A stretch of 20,859 nucleotides of DNA from Candidatus Colimorpha enterica (GCA_000433515.1 FR891189.1:3543-24401); one strand, 5' to 3'. Counted from the stretch's first letter, positions 1-7,741 are shown. Notes: generated from the letters alone by a model not told the origin. Program-made: numbers and translations.

Positions 1-63
1 CCCCTCAAGCATACCGGCGGTTACGGTATCGTCGATGTATTTTGTGTTCAGTCTGACTGACAT
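1..63 (-). CDS. Partial CDS, N-terminus only (possibly glucose-6-phosphate isomerase)
   Basis: Only the first 21 residues (MSVRLNTKYIDDTVTAGMLE and one more) lie in the window; the rest runs off the left edge. The ATG at 63 follows an in-frame TGA nine bases upstream. The ribosome binding site is weak, with only GAAAG close to the ATG. A good promoter at 119-147 points into the gene, which supports a real start here. The beginning loosely resembles N-termini of Firmicutes glucose-6-phosphate isomerases. That is recollection of a short, poorly conserved segment, so the product should be treated as unknown. Confidence 0.5.
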   Translation of the reverse strand, partial: MSVRLNTKYIDDTVTAGMLEG

Positions 64-69
64 TTTCTT

Positions 70-105
70 TCATTCACGCGTTTCACGCGCTTTTACGCCT
101 TTCAT
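70..105 (-). other. Possible 11-codon leader ORF
   Basis: A short frame, MKGVKARETRE then TGA, lies just downstream of the promoter at 119-147 and ends 6 bases before the ATG of the partial gene, in the same frame. A GGAG precedes it with a very short 3-base spacing. It may be a leader peptide or chance. The low arginine and lysine variety does not point to a particular amino-acid attenuator. Confidence 0.2.
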
Positions 106-118
106 AGTCTCCGTTTTT

Positions 119-147
119 ATTTTACTACAAATCCGCCCGTTTTGCAA
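119..147 (-). promoter_or_regulatory. Promoter of the partial left-edge gene
   Basis: On the minus strand, TTGCAA (147-142), a 17-base spacer and TAAAAT (124-119) form a sigma-A type promoter. It lies about 55 bases upstream of the ATG at 63. The predicted transcript start is near 112. Confidence 0.6.
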
Positions 148-282
148 TACGAAAATGCAATTGTTAACCGTATTTTTAAAAATTCAGCCGATGTTCACAT
201 AAATACTGTTCCCCGGCACCCGACTCCCGCACGGGTATTTCGGGAATAAATGAACTTAATATTCAGCCGGAAGCTCTCCGGA

Positions 283-816
283 TCATTCTCCGTCATCCTC
301 CGGCTGCCATGCCTTCCCGAAATCCATGTCGCGGAACAGCGCGGCAAGACCGGTTATCTGCTTCAGCCGGAGAATTTCGTCACGGTCCATACCGAGATGT
401 CTCGAGATCCACGCGTCGCTTCTGCCGACCTCATGAAGCTCCTTTATGATATTGCTCATAAGGTCAACGCTGTGCGTTCCTCTTGCACGGTTGTGCCGTA
501 CCGTGCTTGCCATTCTTCCGGAAATAGGCTTGTCGATGACCGAAACGGGAAGCATTCCCTTCTCCCTCTCGTATATATCGGGATAATCGCGCATTATTCT
601 CCAGCGGTGAAACCCGTCAACTATTATGTAGGTGTCGTTTTCCCTGTCGTGATAGCAGACGATCGGCATGGTGTAGCCGTCCTCCCTTATACTGTCGTAA
701 AGGAGCCTCATCTCCGGCGGAGCGACCGTGTTAGGATTGTACGTGTTCGGAACTATCTTATCGAAAGGCACCGCCCTTACACCGTATGCGGGGCTGACAA
801 AGCCGTTACTTTTCAT
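283..816 (-). CDS. ibrB: ParB-like nuclease-domain protein, IbrB type
   Basis: A 177-residue protein with an N-terminal ParB/sulfiredoxin-like fold. The segment PFDKIVPNTYNPN (about 17-29), then SIREDG (42-47), then VDGFHRW (66-72) follows the ParB pattern, in which a D-G-x-H-R box forms the nucleotide/phosphate pocket. Residues about 110-150 look like a helix-turn-helix that could bind DNA. The start codon overlaps the end of the upstream PAPS-reductase-like gene by 11 bases, so the two are translationally coupled. In Escherichia coli an equivalent IbrB/IbrA pair was described as activators of immunoglobulin-binding protein genes. Related pairs occur on phages and islands, and their chemistry is not settled. 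The acidic C-terminus EDDGE is simple. Family assignment is good; function is open. Confidence 0.8.
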   Translation of the reverse strand: MKSNGFVSPAYGVRAVPFDKIVPNTYNPNTVAPPEMRLLYDSIREDGYTMPIVCYHDRENDTYIIVDGFHRWRIMRDYPDIYEREKGMLPVSVIDKPISGRMASTVRHNRARGTHSVDLMSNIIKELHEVGRSDAWISRHLGMDRDEILRLKQITGLAALFRDMDFGKAWQPEDDGE

Positions 817-2125
817 TTATCATCTCTCCGTATTTCTCTCTTATCATATCGACCCTCAGCTTGTCCTGCCGGTTCAGACCGAAGCCCATGGAGCGGCAGG
901 TGTGGTCGTTCTTCAGTATACAGCAGCACATCCGCTTCCAGCTGGGAACATCCTTTGTCGTTTTGATATCATCGGTATTGTCCGGTATCGGGTCAAGGAA
1001 TATCACGCGGGATTTAAGCCCCTGAGTATAGCCGGAGACGCCGTTTCTTGCGATCCGGTATCCGCGCTCCTCAAGCTCGGCGATAGTCTCCTCCGACAGT
1101 CCGCCGCCGACCTCGTGCCAGAACCGTATCGATGTTTTGAATTTCTCAAGATAATTGTCACGCAGGCGGGTCGGAAGAGTGTCAAGCAGGAAATGCGTGT
1201 AGCTTTTCCATGTGTGTCCCTCCGGAAGCGTCACGCTGCGGTAGCCCATCGCCTTTGTCCTTGCATAAATCGCGCCGAAATTGGCTCCCCTTACCCTTCC
1301 GACAAGGCGCGCCCATACCTCCGGGTCAATGACGCGGTAGAGATTGAGGCTGTCCTTCGAATAATCGTTGAACGGCGAGGCGACCCGCATCTGATCGGGG
1401 TTGAGTCCCGCCTTGAAATACATATCGTAAAGCTCGTTGTAGTCATACCCGAACTTATAATTGGCAATCCACACGTCGCTGACGCTCCAGTCGTATATCG
1501 GAGAGGCGCACCAGACGTCCTTGAACTCCTTTGTCAGCCAGCACTCGCCCTTGTAGCCGTATTTCTTGTTGAGAAACCCGGAATAGCGGTTGAGCGACTC
1601 GCCGCCTCGGATTCCGAGCAGGCATACGGTCTTTCCACCGCCGTGCTTTTCCATGTAGTACCTTCCGAACTGCTTTGCAAGATCCTCCTGATGCATTTTA
1701 TAGCTGTAATGCTCAAACGGCGCGTCAAGATTGACCACATAGGGATGCTCCGGCATCGGGCGTACCCATATGTCTTTTTTTGTGTCATCCCACGGGTACC
1801 AGAACATTTCGTAGCTGCTCATCGCAGTCCGTGTTGCCATCGGAAGGCAGACCCAGTACGGCTCGGTTCTGTCCTTCAGGCGTTCGAAGGTTCTTTCAAT
1901 ATATTCCGTTGTCACGGTGTACTGCGCCTCGAAATCCTGGTGATACAGCCCGACCGTCCTGCCGGGATATCTGCTGTCGCGGAAGTCGATGACCGCATTG
2001 AGCAGCATTCCGCTGTCCTTACCACCGCTGAATGACACATAGATATTGTCGAATTCGCGAAAGATGAAGTCAAGTCTCTGCATCAGCGCGTCGTATACAT
2101 TAATGTCAAGATATCTGCGTACCAT
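806..2125 (-). CDS. ibrA: PAPS-reductase-like ATP pyrophosphatase, IbrA type (DUF3440)
   Basis: A 439-residue PP-loop enzyme. SFSGGKDSG (31-39) is the ATP-pyrophosphatase P-loop that adenylates substrates in PAPS reductases, DndC and tRNA thiolases. PIYDWSVSDVW in the middle is the second typical block of PAPS-reductase relatives. The C-terminal third, with a WKRMCCCILKNDHTC block (396-410), fits the DUF3440 region of IbrA proteins; the three adjacent cysteines (400-402) plus C410 are notable. Family length is normal. The ATG at 2125 has GGGAG 12 bases upstream, and the frame is closed by a TAA further upstream. It leads a two-gene operon with the ParB-like gene and has its own promoter at 2179-2207. 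The substrate is unknown. Confidence 0.85.
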   Translation of the reverse strand: MVRRYLDINVYDALMQRLDFIFREFDNIYVSFSGGKDSGMLLNAVIDFRDSRYPGRTVGLYHQDFEAQYTVTTEYIERTFERLKDRTEPYWVCLPMATRTAMSSYEMFWYPWDDTKKDIWVRPMPEHPYVVNLDAPFEHYSYKMHQEDLAKQFGRYYMEKHGGGKTVCLLGIRGGESLNRYSGFLNKKYGYKGECWLTKEFKDVWCASPIYDWSVSDVWIANYKFGYDYNELYDMYFKAGLNPDQMRVASPFNDYSKDSLNLYRVIDPEVWARLVGRVRGANFGAIYARTKAMGYRSVTLPEGHTWKSYTHFLLDTLPTRLRDNYLEKFKTSIRFWHEVGGGLSEETIAELEERGYRIARNGVSGYTQGLKSRVIFLDPIPDNTDDIKTTKDVPSWKRMCCCILKNDHTCRSMGFGLNRQDKLRVDMIREKYGEMINEK

Positions 2126-2178
2126 TTCTGCTTCAGGCTCCCTGGCAAATAAGATAATTTTTCCTCCGTATGGATATT

Positions 2179-2207
2179 ATTATATAAAATCTGCCCGAAT
2201 TTATCAA
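2179..2207 (-). promoter_or_regulatory. Promoter of the ibrA-ibrB operon
   Basis: Minus-strand TTGATA (2207-2202), a 17-base spacer and TATAAT (2184-2179). It sits immediately after the terminator of the preceding SIMPL gene, so the pair is an independent transcription unit. Confidence 0.7.
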
Positions 2208-2238
2208 GAAACTTTGTTGCATTTTTAGCGAACCCGTC

Positions 2239-2278
2239 AAAAAAAGACCGCCGCGCGGTTATCTGCCGTGCAGCGGTC
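2239..2278 (-). terminator. Intrinsic terminator of the SIMPL gene
   Basis: On the minus strand a 13-base arm at 2278-2266 pairs with 2258-2246 through a 7-base loop. There are two imperfect pairs, and the outer GACCGC/GCGGTC is perfect. Seven T residues follow (2245-2239). It lies about 30 bases after the stop codon of the SIMPL gene. Confidence 0.8.
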
Positions 2279-2309
2279 AGGAATATCGTTGTTTCTGCGG
2301 GCAGGGCTG

Positions 2310-2969
2310 TCAGATTATCCCGAAAACAAACGAGACGCTTTCCGAGATCTTCACGTCCTCCGGTGTCATGTTTTCGGCACAGCCCGCTTTTGCCATAAGC
2401 GGCATGACCCTGTCGCCGACCGAAAAGCCGGTTGCCGACATGAAATCCGGCTGACAATCCCCGCACTTCACCGAAATCACCTCTCCGGGCATCACTCCCA
2501 GCCCGCGGCAGAGTATCTCCGCTTTCTTCCGTGCGCTTACGGTGCATTCGGTAAGCAGCCGCTCCTTCAGCATCTCCGTATCCCTGACGGTGAAGGATAT
2601 CCGCACGTCCGGATCGGCACCACAGGAACCGATATACGACAGCGTCTGTGCAAGCCTTGCCATATCCGTCGGAAACCCAAGCGTGAACCTCTGCACGCAC
2701 CGGTAGCCGTCAAAAACGCTCCCGTAATTCCCGTTTTCGTCCCTCACATTCTTATAAGCCGTGTTCACCGAAAAATCCGCTGTCTTAAGGTCGCTGTCGG
2801 AAAATCCGGCTTTCCTCACCGCGCCGTATAGCCTGTCCGCCTGCTCTGCCGCCGCCCTTGCCGTGGGTTCGTAATCACGCTCATGTGCACTGACCGAAAG
2901 ATCAAGCACCACCGTGTCTGGCTTTGCGGATATTTCCGCCTCTCCGATGACTGAAATCGTTCTGTCCAT
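2310..2969 (-). CDS. SIMPL (DUF541) domain protein, cytosolic
   Basis: A 219-residue protein that is one SIMPL domain from end to end. The opening ISVIGEAEISAKPDTVVLDL is the family's start, with the usual G-x-x-x-x-x-x-P-D core. A strand block near YRCVQRFTL and the closing ESVSFVF also match. Most SIMPL proteins carry a signal peptide or membrane anchor. This one has no hydrophobic N-terminus, so it is predicted to be cytoplasmic. Relatives are implicated in envelope stress or signalling, but no enzymatic reaction is known. The ATG at 2969 has GGGAGG 6 bases upstream. It is a single-gene unit with a consensus promoter (2994-3022) and a terminator (2239-2278). Confidence 0.85.
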   Translation of the reverse strand: MDRTISVIGEAEISAKPDTVVLDLSVSAHERDYEPTARAAAEQADRLYGAVRKAGFSDSDLKTADFSVNTAYKNVRDENGNYGSVFDGYRCVQRFTLGFPTDMARLAQTLSYIGSCGADPDVRISFTVRDTEMLKERLLTECTVSARKKAEILCRGLGVMPGEVISVKCGDCQPDFMSATGFSVGDRVMPLMAKAGCAENMTPEDVKISESVSFVFGII

Positions 2970-2993
2970 TCTGTTTCCTCCCGTTTTTGTTTA

Positions 2994-3022
2994 ATTATAA
3001 TACGCAAAACGCTGTTTGTCAA
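2994..3022 (-). promoter_or_regulatory. Consensus promoter of the SIMPL gene
   Basis: Minus-strand TTGACA (3022-3017), a 17-base spacer and TATAAT (2999-2994) match the sigma-A consensus perfectly. The 5' leader is short, about 20 bases. Confidence 0.8.
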
Positions 3023-3094
3023 GCCGCGCGGTTCACAGATTGTTTACCCTCCACCCTGAATAATATTCACAAATAGAATTTACAATAATAGATG

Positions 3095-3108
3095 TTCTAA
3101 TTTTAGAA
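3095..3108. promoter_or_regulatory. Likely operator of the MarR regulator (perfect palindrome)
   Basis: TTCTAATTTTAGAA is a perfect 14-base palindrome that ends seven bases before the GGAGG of the MarR gene. MarR proteins bind short AT-rich palindromes overlapping their own promoter. Its position fits autorepression of the whole MarR-ABC-ABC operon. No convincing -35/-10 pair is visible. TAGAAT at 3104-3109 could be a -10 with TTTACA at 3079-3084, but the spacing would be 19. Confidence 0.55.
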
Positions 3109-3125
3109 TATAAACGGAGGTCATC

Positions 3126-3581
3126 ATGTCCGAAATGAATTTCAGCGCCTCTAAAATGTTCGGCAACGCCAACAGGTTCATAGAGGCATATCACCGCACG
3201 CTTCACCCGCTCTGTCTTGAGACAGGAATCCCGCCGATGGCACTTGATATCCTGCTTTTCGTCGCCAATAACCCCGAAAACGCCACTGCAAACGACATCT
3301 GCCGCTGCCGCGGATTAAAACCGGGGATCGTTTCGGTGCACGTTGACAGGCTGGTCAACTGCGGACTTCTAACAAGAGAAGAAGTTCCGGGCGACAGAAG
3401 AAAGACTCTCCTCGTCTGCACCGATAAGGCTGCCGGAACCGTTGCAAAAGGCAGGGAGTATCAGCACCTCTTCGCCGCCCGACTGCTTTCCGGGCTGAGT
3501 GAGGACGACATAGCGGCATTCCGGAGAACGCTCTCTCACATCGACGCGAACATTGACGGCATCCGTAAAAGCGGAATCTGA
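3126..3581 (+). CDS. MarR-family transcriptional regulator
   Basis: A 151-residue winged-helix regulator of normal MarR length. Residues about 35-60 form the first helices. Residues 64-80 (LKPGIVSVHVDRLVNCG) are the recognition helix, with the L-x-x-x-G-L-L turn after it. Residues 83-96 (TREEVPGDRRKTLL) are the wing with the family D-R-R motif. GGAGG sits 5 bases before the ATG. The two ABC exporter genes follow after 12 and 14 bases. It therefore probably represses its own operon through the palindrome at 3095-3108 and is released by a toxic ligand or by the exported compound. The ligand is not predictable. Cysteines at 30, 59 and 61 are possible redox sensors, but that is speculative. Confidence 0.9.
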   Translation: MSEMNFSASKMFGNANRFIEAYHRTLHPLCLETGIPPMALDILLFVANNPENATANDICRCRGLKPGIVSVHVDRLVNCGLLTREEVPGDRRKTLLVCTDKAAGTVAKGREYQHLFAARLLSGLSEDDIAAFRRTLSHIDANIDGIRKSGI

Positions 3582-3593
3582 AAGGAGCGTAAA

Positions 3594-5348
3594 ATGCTGA
3601 AACTGCTGAAAAATATGCGCCGGAAAGAGATAATAATGGCGCTTATATGTATAGTCCTGATAGTCGGACAGGTCTATTTTGACCTGCGCCTTCCCGACTA
3701 TATGACCGACCTTACATCACTGATAAAAACCTCCGGTTCAACAGGTAATATCCTGAACGTCGGGCTGAAAATGCTCGGCTGTACCGCCGTCAGCGCGGTG
3801 CTTGCAATAGCCTGCGGATTTCTCGCGGCTAAAACCGCATCGGGCTTCAGCTACACGGTGCGCGGAAAGCTGTTCCACCACATCATGGATATCGGAAGCG
3901 AGGAAATGCAGGATTTCTCGGTTCCGAGCCTGATAACAAGAACCACAAACGACATCACACAGATACAGATGGTCATATCGATGGGACTTCAGATGATAAT
4001 CAAAGCCCCGATAATGGCTGTCTGGGCGGTGATCAAGATACTCGGCAAGAGCTGGGAGCTTTCGGCGGTCACGGCGGGCTTCGTTGTCGTCCTCTGCGGC
4101 ACCGTCCTTGCGATTATGGCGACCTGCATCCCGCGCTTACGCCTCGTTCAGAAAATGACCGACCGAATAAACCGCGCCGCACGTGAGAACCTGACCGGAA
4201 TAAGCGTCGTCCATGCCTTCAACGCAGAGGATTTCCAGAACAGAAAATTCGATGTTCCCAGCCGCGGAATGATGGAGCTTCAAATGAAGAACCAGAAGCT
4301 CTTCGCCCTTGTTCAGCCGGTCATGTCTCTCGGAATGAACGGTCTTGCCCTCTGCATCTACTGGCTCGGCGCGGCGATCGTGAACGGCATTGCCCTTTCC
4401 GACCCGGCGGCAAGAATATCGATGTTCAGCGAGGTGATCGTGTTCAGCACCTATGCCACCTATATCGTCATGTCGTTCATGATGCTTGTGATGATATATA
4501 TGCTCCTCCCGCAGGCGCAGGTCTCGGCAGAGCGTATAAACGAGGTGCTTGACCGCCGCGCATCCGTCCGCGAGGGAAAGACCGAAACGGCAAAGGAAAC
4601 CGGAACCGTATCGTTCAGAAACGTCTCCTTCAGATACCCCGGCTCCGGCGAGGACGAGCTTTCCGATATATCCTTTGACATCGGAAAGGGGCAGACTCTT
4701 GCGATAATCGGCGCGACCGGAAGCGGCAAAACAACGCTTGTCAGCCTCATCGCCCGGTTCTATGACGCGACCTCCGGAGAGGTTCTGGTAGACGGCGTGA
4801 ACGTGAAGAATTATACCTTCGATGCACTTTACGATAGAATAGGCTATGTGACGCAGAAAGCGGTGCTTTTCGCCGGCACGGTGAAGGACAACATCTTCTT
4901 CGGCGAAAGCGCAGCGGAAAACAGCGGCGAAAACCTTTCCTCCGCCCTCTCGCTGTCACAGTCGGAGGAATTCGTCTCAAGGCTCGACGGCGGAGCCGAC
5001 CACGAAATAGCCCAGCTCGGCAGAAACGTCTCCGGCGGGCAGAAACAGCGTCTCTCGATTGCCCGTGCACTTGCAAGAAAGCCGGAGATACTGATCTTCG
5101 ACGACTCGTTCTCCGCTCTCGACTACCGCACCGACGCGGCTCTGCGCGAAGGACTTGCAAAAGAGCTTCCCGAAACGACAAAAATAATCGTTGCCCAGAG
5201 AATCAGCACCGTCCGCCACGCGGACAGAATAATCGTTCTCGACCGCGGAGAGGCTGTCGGCACCGGAACTCACGACGAGCTTATGAAAACCTGCCCTGTT
5301 TACCGCGAAATAGCCGAATCCCAGCTGTCCGCGTCAGAGCTTCGGTAA
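3594..5348 (+). CDS. ABC exporter half-transporter, degenerate-site subunit (TM287/BmrC-like)
   Basis: A 584-residue type IV ABC exporter with an N-terminal six-helix membrane domain (about 10-310) and a C-terminal nucleotide-binding domain. Visible motifs are Walker A GATGSGKTT (373-381), the Q-loop in YVTQKA, signature SGGQ (480-483) and Walker B ILIFDD (499-504). The catalytic glutamate after Walker B is aspartate (D504), and the switch histidine is glutamine (Q535, in VAQRIST). This is the known pattern of the non-hydrolysing half in heterodimeric exporters such as TM287/288, LmrCD and BmrCD. AAAGGAG precedes the ATG, and the gene lies 12 bases after MarR. It should pair with the next gene to export drugs, peptides or lipids. 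The substrate is unknown. Confidence 0.9.
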   Translation: MLKLLKNMRRKEIIMALICIVLIVGQVYFDLRLPDYMTDLTSLIKTSGSTGNILNVGLKMLGCTAVSAVLAIACGFLAAKTASGFSYTVRGKLFHHIMDIGSEEMQDFSVPSLITRTTNDITQIQMVISMGLQMIIKAPIMAVWAVIKILGKSWELSAVTAGFVVVLCGTVLAIMATCIPRLRLVQKMTDRINRAARENLTGISVVHAFNAEDFQNRKFDVPSRGMMELQMKNQKLFALVQPVMSLGMNGLALCIYWLGAAIVNGIALSDPAARISMFSEVIVFSTYATYIVMSFMMLVMIYMLLPQAQVSAERINEVLDRRASVREGKTETAKETGTVSFRNVSFRYPGSGEDELSDISFDIGKGQTLAIIGATGSGKTTLVSLIARFYDATSGEVLVDGVNVKNYTFDALYDRIGYVTQKAVLFAGTVKDNIFFGESAAENSGENLSSALSLSQSEEFVSRLDGGADHEIAQLGRNVSGGQKQRLSIARALARKPEILIFDDSFSALDYRTDAALREGLAKELPETTKIIVAQRISTVRHADRIIVLDRGEAVGTGTHDELMKTCPVYREIAESQLSASELR

Positions 5349-5362
5349 AGGAGGGATAACAG

Positions 5363-7150
5363 ATGAATATGATGAAACACCAGCCTGCCGGAAATAAAGG
5401 AAGCATCGGAAAAGCGATACCGAGACTGACGGAATATATGCGCTCTCAGCTCGGTCTTATAATCGCAGCCCTTGTCCTCGCGGCACTCAGCGCAGTCCTC
5501 ACGATAATCGGTCCCGATAAGGTCGGAGAGATCGCCACGATAATGTCCGACGGACTTCTTACCGGAATCGACATTTCCGCAATCGCAAGGGGCGGAGCCT
5601 TCCTTGCCGCGATATATGTTGCAAGCGCTCTCTTCGGCTTTGTACAGCACTATATTATGGCTGTCGTGACCCTGAAAATGTCCTACCGTATGCGCGGAGA
5701 GCTTTCGGAAAAGATAAACCGCGTCCCGCAGGCATATATAAACGGAGCCTCTCAGGGCGATATTCTGAGCCGTATAACAAACGACGTCTCCACCCTTCAG
5801 CAGGGACTGACAAACAGCCTTCCGACGATAATAGGTGCCGCCACGCAGTTTGTCGGCTGTCTTATCATGATGTTTGTCACCGAATGGCGGCTTGCGCTGA
5901 TTTCTCTCGGCGTGACGCTTGTCGGAATGGTGCTGACGGTGCTTATCATGTCCCGTTCCCAGAAATACTTCGCCGCGCGCCAGACAAGCCTCGGAGAGCT
6001 GAACGGATATGTGGAGGAAATGTACTCCGGTCACTCCGTAGTAAGGATAAGCCGCGCAGGCAGGAAGGTCGGAGAGCATTTCGACGGGCTCAACGCCGCC
6101 GTTTACGACGCAAACTGGCGCTCGCAGTTCCTTTCGGGAATAATGCAGCCGCTCATGAACATTATCGGCAACATCGCATACGTCGCAGTCTGCGTCTTCG
6201 GTTCTGTCCTCGCAATGAACGGCACGATCAGGTTCGGCGTGATAGTCTCCTTTATCCTCTACGTCCGGCTCTTCACATCCCCGCTCACGCAGATGGCTCA
6301 GGGGCTTACCAATATGCAGACAGCCTCCGCCTCGGCTCACCGCATCTTCGACTTCCTTGAAGCGGAAGAAATGCCGGACGAGAGCGAAAAAACAAAACAG
6401 CTGACCGAGGTAAAGGGCAGCGTGACCTTTGATCACGTCCGCTTCAGCTACCCCGACAATCCCGACAGGGTAATAATCAGTGACTTCTCCGCTCAGGTAA
6501 AGCCGGGACAGAAGGTCGCAATAGTAGGTCCCACCGGCGCCGGAAAGACCACAATGGTCAACCTCCTCATGCGCTTCTTCGATACAAACAGCGGAAAGAT
6601 AACCATCGACGGCATTCCGATATCCGACCTCAGACGCGAAAACGTTCACAGCCTTTTCGGAATGGTGCTCCAGGACACATGGCTCTTCGAGGGCACCGTG
6701 CGTGAAAACCTCGTCTACAACATGGAGGGCATCACCGACGAAAGGCTGAACACCGTCCTTGCCGCCTGCGGGCTTGACCGTTTCGTCCGCTCGCTCTCCG
6801 ACGGGCTTGATACCGTTATTTCGGAAAGCACCTCGGTGTCGGCAGGTCAGAAGCAGCTCCTCACAATAGCCCGCGCAATGCTCCAGAACGCACCGATGCT
6901 TATACTTGATGAGGCGACCTCCTCCGTCGATACCCGCACCGAGCTTATCATCCAGCGCGCAATGGACAGCCTGACAAAGGGCAGAACCAGCTTCGTGATA
7001 GCTCACCGCCTTTCGACGATAAAAAATGCCGACCTCATTCTTGTCATGAAGGACGGCGACGTCATCGAAAGCGGCACGCACGACTCGCTCATGGCGGCAG
7101 ACGGCTTCTATGCCGAACTCTACAACAGCCAGTTTGCTAAAGCCGCATGA
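5363..7150 (+). CDS. ABC exporter half-transporter, catalytic-site subunit (TM288/BmrD-like)
   Basis: A 595-residue half-transporter with an N-terminal six-helix domain (about 25-330) and a nucleotide-binding domain. Walker A is GPTGAGKTT (389-397) and Walker B is LILDEA with the catalytic glutamate E517. The switch histidine is H548 (IAHRLST). Its signature is VSAGQ (492-496) instead of LSGGQ. That is the complementary defect to the first subunit: the non-canonical signature faces the Walker B site that lacks its glutamate. The two subunits thus give one working and one degenerate ATP site, typical of heterodimeric multidrug exporters. AAAGGAGGG lies 8 bases before the ATG. It ends the MarR operon, with a terminator at 7225-7265. 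Confidence 0.9.
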   Translation: MNMMKHQPAGNKGSIGKAIPRLTEYMRSQLGLIIAALVLAALSAVLTIIGPDKVGEIATIMSDGLLTGIDISAIARGGAFLAAIYVASALFGFVQHYIMAVVTLKMSYRMRGELSEKINRVPQAYINGASQGDILSRITNDVSTLQQGLTNSLPTIIGAATQFVGCLIMMFVTEWRLALISLGVTLVGMVLTVLIMSRSQKYFAARQTSLGELNGYVEEMYSGHSVVRISRAGRKVGEHFDGLNAAVYDANWRSQFLSGIMQPLMNIIGNIAYVAVCVFGSVLAMNGTIRFGVIVSFILYVRLFTSPLTQMAQGLTNMQTASASAHRIFDFLEAEEMPDESEKTKQLTEVKGSVTFDHVRFSYPDNPDRVIISDFSAQVKPGQKVAIVGPTGAGKTTMVNLLMRFFDTNSGKITIDGIPISDLRRENVHSLFGMVLQDTWLFEGTVRENLVYNMEGITDERLNTVLAACGLDRFVRSLSDGLDTVISESTSVSAGQKQLLTIARAMLQNAPMLILDEATSSVDTRTELIIQRAMDSLTKGRTSFVIAHRLSTIKNADLILVMKDGDVIESGTHDSLMAADGFYAELYNSQFAKAA

Positions 7151-7189
7151 AATATACCGATTTCTTAACGGAAAAAACACAGCCTGTAC

Positions 7190-7218
7190 TTGAAAAGCAT
7201 AGCTATCCGTGATAAAAT
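7190..7218 (+). promoter_or_regulatory. Promoter upstream of the HD-domain gene
   Basis: TTGAAA (7190-7195), a 17-base spacer and TAAAAT (7213-7218). The predicted start near 7225 coincides with the first base of the terminator-like hairpin at 7225-7265. Transcripts would begin with that hairpin. Confidence 0.55.
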
Positions 7219-7224
7219 GAGAAT

Positions 7225-7265
7225 AAGGCTCCCTCAGGGCAACCGGGGGAGCCTTTCGGTTTTTT
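7225..7265 (+). terminator. Intrinsic terminator after the ABC exporter operon
   Basis: AAGGCTCCC (7225-7233) pairs perfectly with GGGAGCCTT (7247-7255), and a run of six T follows (7260-7265). It is 75 bases after the second ABC gene. It also lies between the promoter at 7190-7218 and the HD gene, so it may double as an attenuator or 5' stability element. Confidence 0.8.
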
Positions 7266-7279
7266 ATCGGGGTGAAAAC

Positions 7280-7741
7280 ATGGGAGAATCACAGGCAAGC
7301 AAAATAGTTTTCCGTCTCGGCGGCGATATACTTAAAAGCCGCGGAATGGCGCTTGAAAAAGGCTTCCGTCAGCACGGCACCGTCAGCGTATATGAGCATT
7401 CGCTGAGAGTGGCCGTGATGTGCGTGATGATCGCCGCACTCCTTCCCTTCCGCACCGACCTGACCTCGCTTGTAAGAGGCGCACTTCTGCACGATTATTT
7501 CCTTTACGACTGGCATTCGCGCGACAGATCCCACCGTTTTCACGGCTTCATCCATGCAAAACGCGCGTTTCAGAACGCAAACCGCGATTTCACCCTGAAT
7601 CGGGTCGAAAAGAACATGATCCTGTCGCATATGTTTCCGATGAATACGGTCATCCCGAAATACCGTGAAAGCGTCATCCTCTGCACCGCCGACAAGCTCT
7701 GCGCCATCAGGGAAACAATCTCCGGATCGCACAACGGCTGA
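7280..7741 (+). CDS. HD-domain protein (predicted metal-dependent phosphohydrolase)
   Basis: A 153-residue protein when started at the ATG at 7280, which has GGGGTG 6 bases upstream. A longer in-frame start at 7190 would translate through the terminator hairpin and is unlikely. The residues H40, H71-D72 (in ALLHDYFLYDW), H117 and D138 (TADK) have the spacing of an HD metal site, binding one or two divalent metals. Small cytosolic HD proteins of this type, with a WH-x-x-x-x-x-x-H-R-F-H-G-F stretch, are common in Clostridia. Their substrate is usually unknown; nucleotides are the usual guess. It is convergent with the ADP-ribosylglycohydrolase-like gene, with only 7 bases between stop codons. 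Confidence 0.8.
   Translation: MGESQASKIVFRLGGDILKSRGMALEKGFRQHGTVSVYEHSLRVAVMCVMIAALLPFRTDLTSLVRGALLHDYFLYDWHSRDRSHRFHGFIHAKRAFQNANRDFTLNRVEKNMILSHMFPMNTVIPKYRESVILCTADKLCAIRETISGSHNG

Noticed and set aside
250..2035. Long plus-strand open frames opposite the ParB-like and PAPS-reductase-like genes (238 and 435 residues)
   Set aside because: They are mirror frames of the minus-strand genes, lack ribosome binding sites and show no recognisable motifs. The minus-strand genes have clear family motifs, promoter and start sites.
2083..2700. 205-residue minus-strand frame spanning the SIMPL gene end and the ibrA promoter
   Set aside because: It runs through a terminator and a promoter in a shifted frame and has no protein-like pattern.
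5300..7180. 626-residue minus-strand open frame opposite the second ABC exporter gene
   Set aside because: It covers a gene with complete ABC motifs on the other strand, its composition is skewed (many C, H, Y), and it has no family motif.
7190..7279. Upstream extension of the HD protein by 30 residues
   Set aside because: The extra codons cover the -35/-10 region and terminator hairpin. The ATG at 7280 has its own SD-like GGGGTG.
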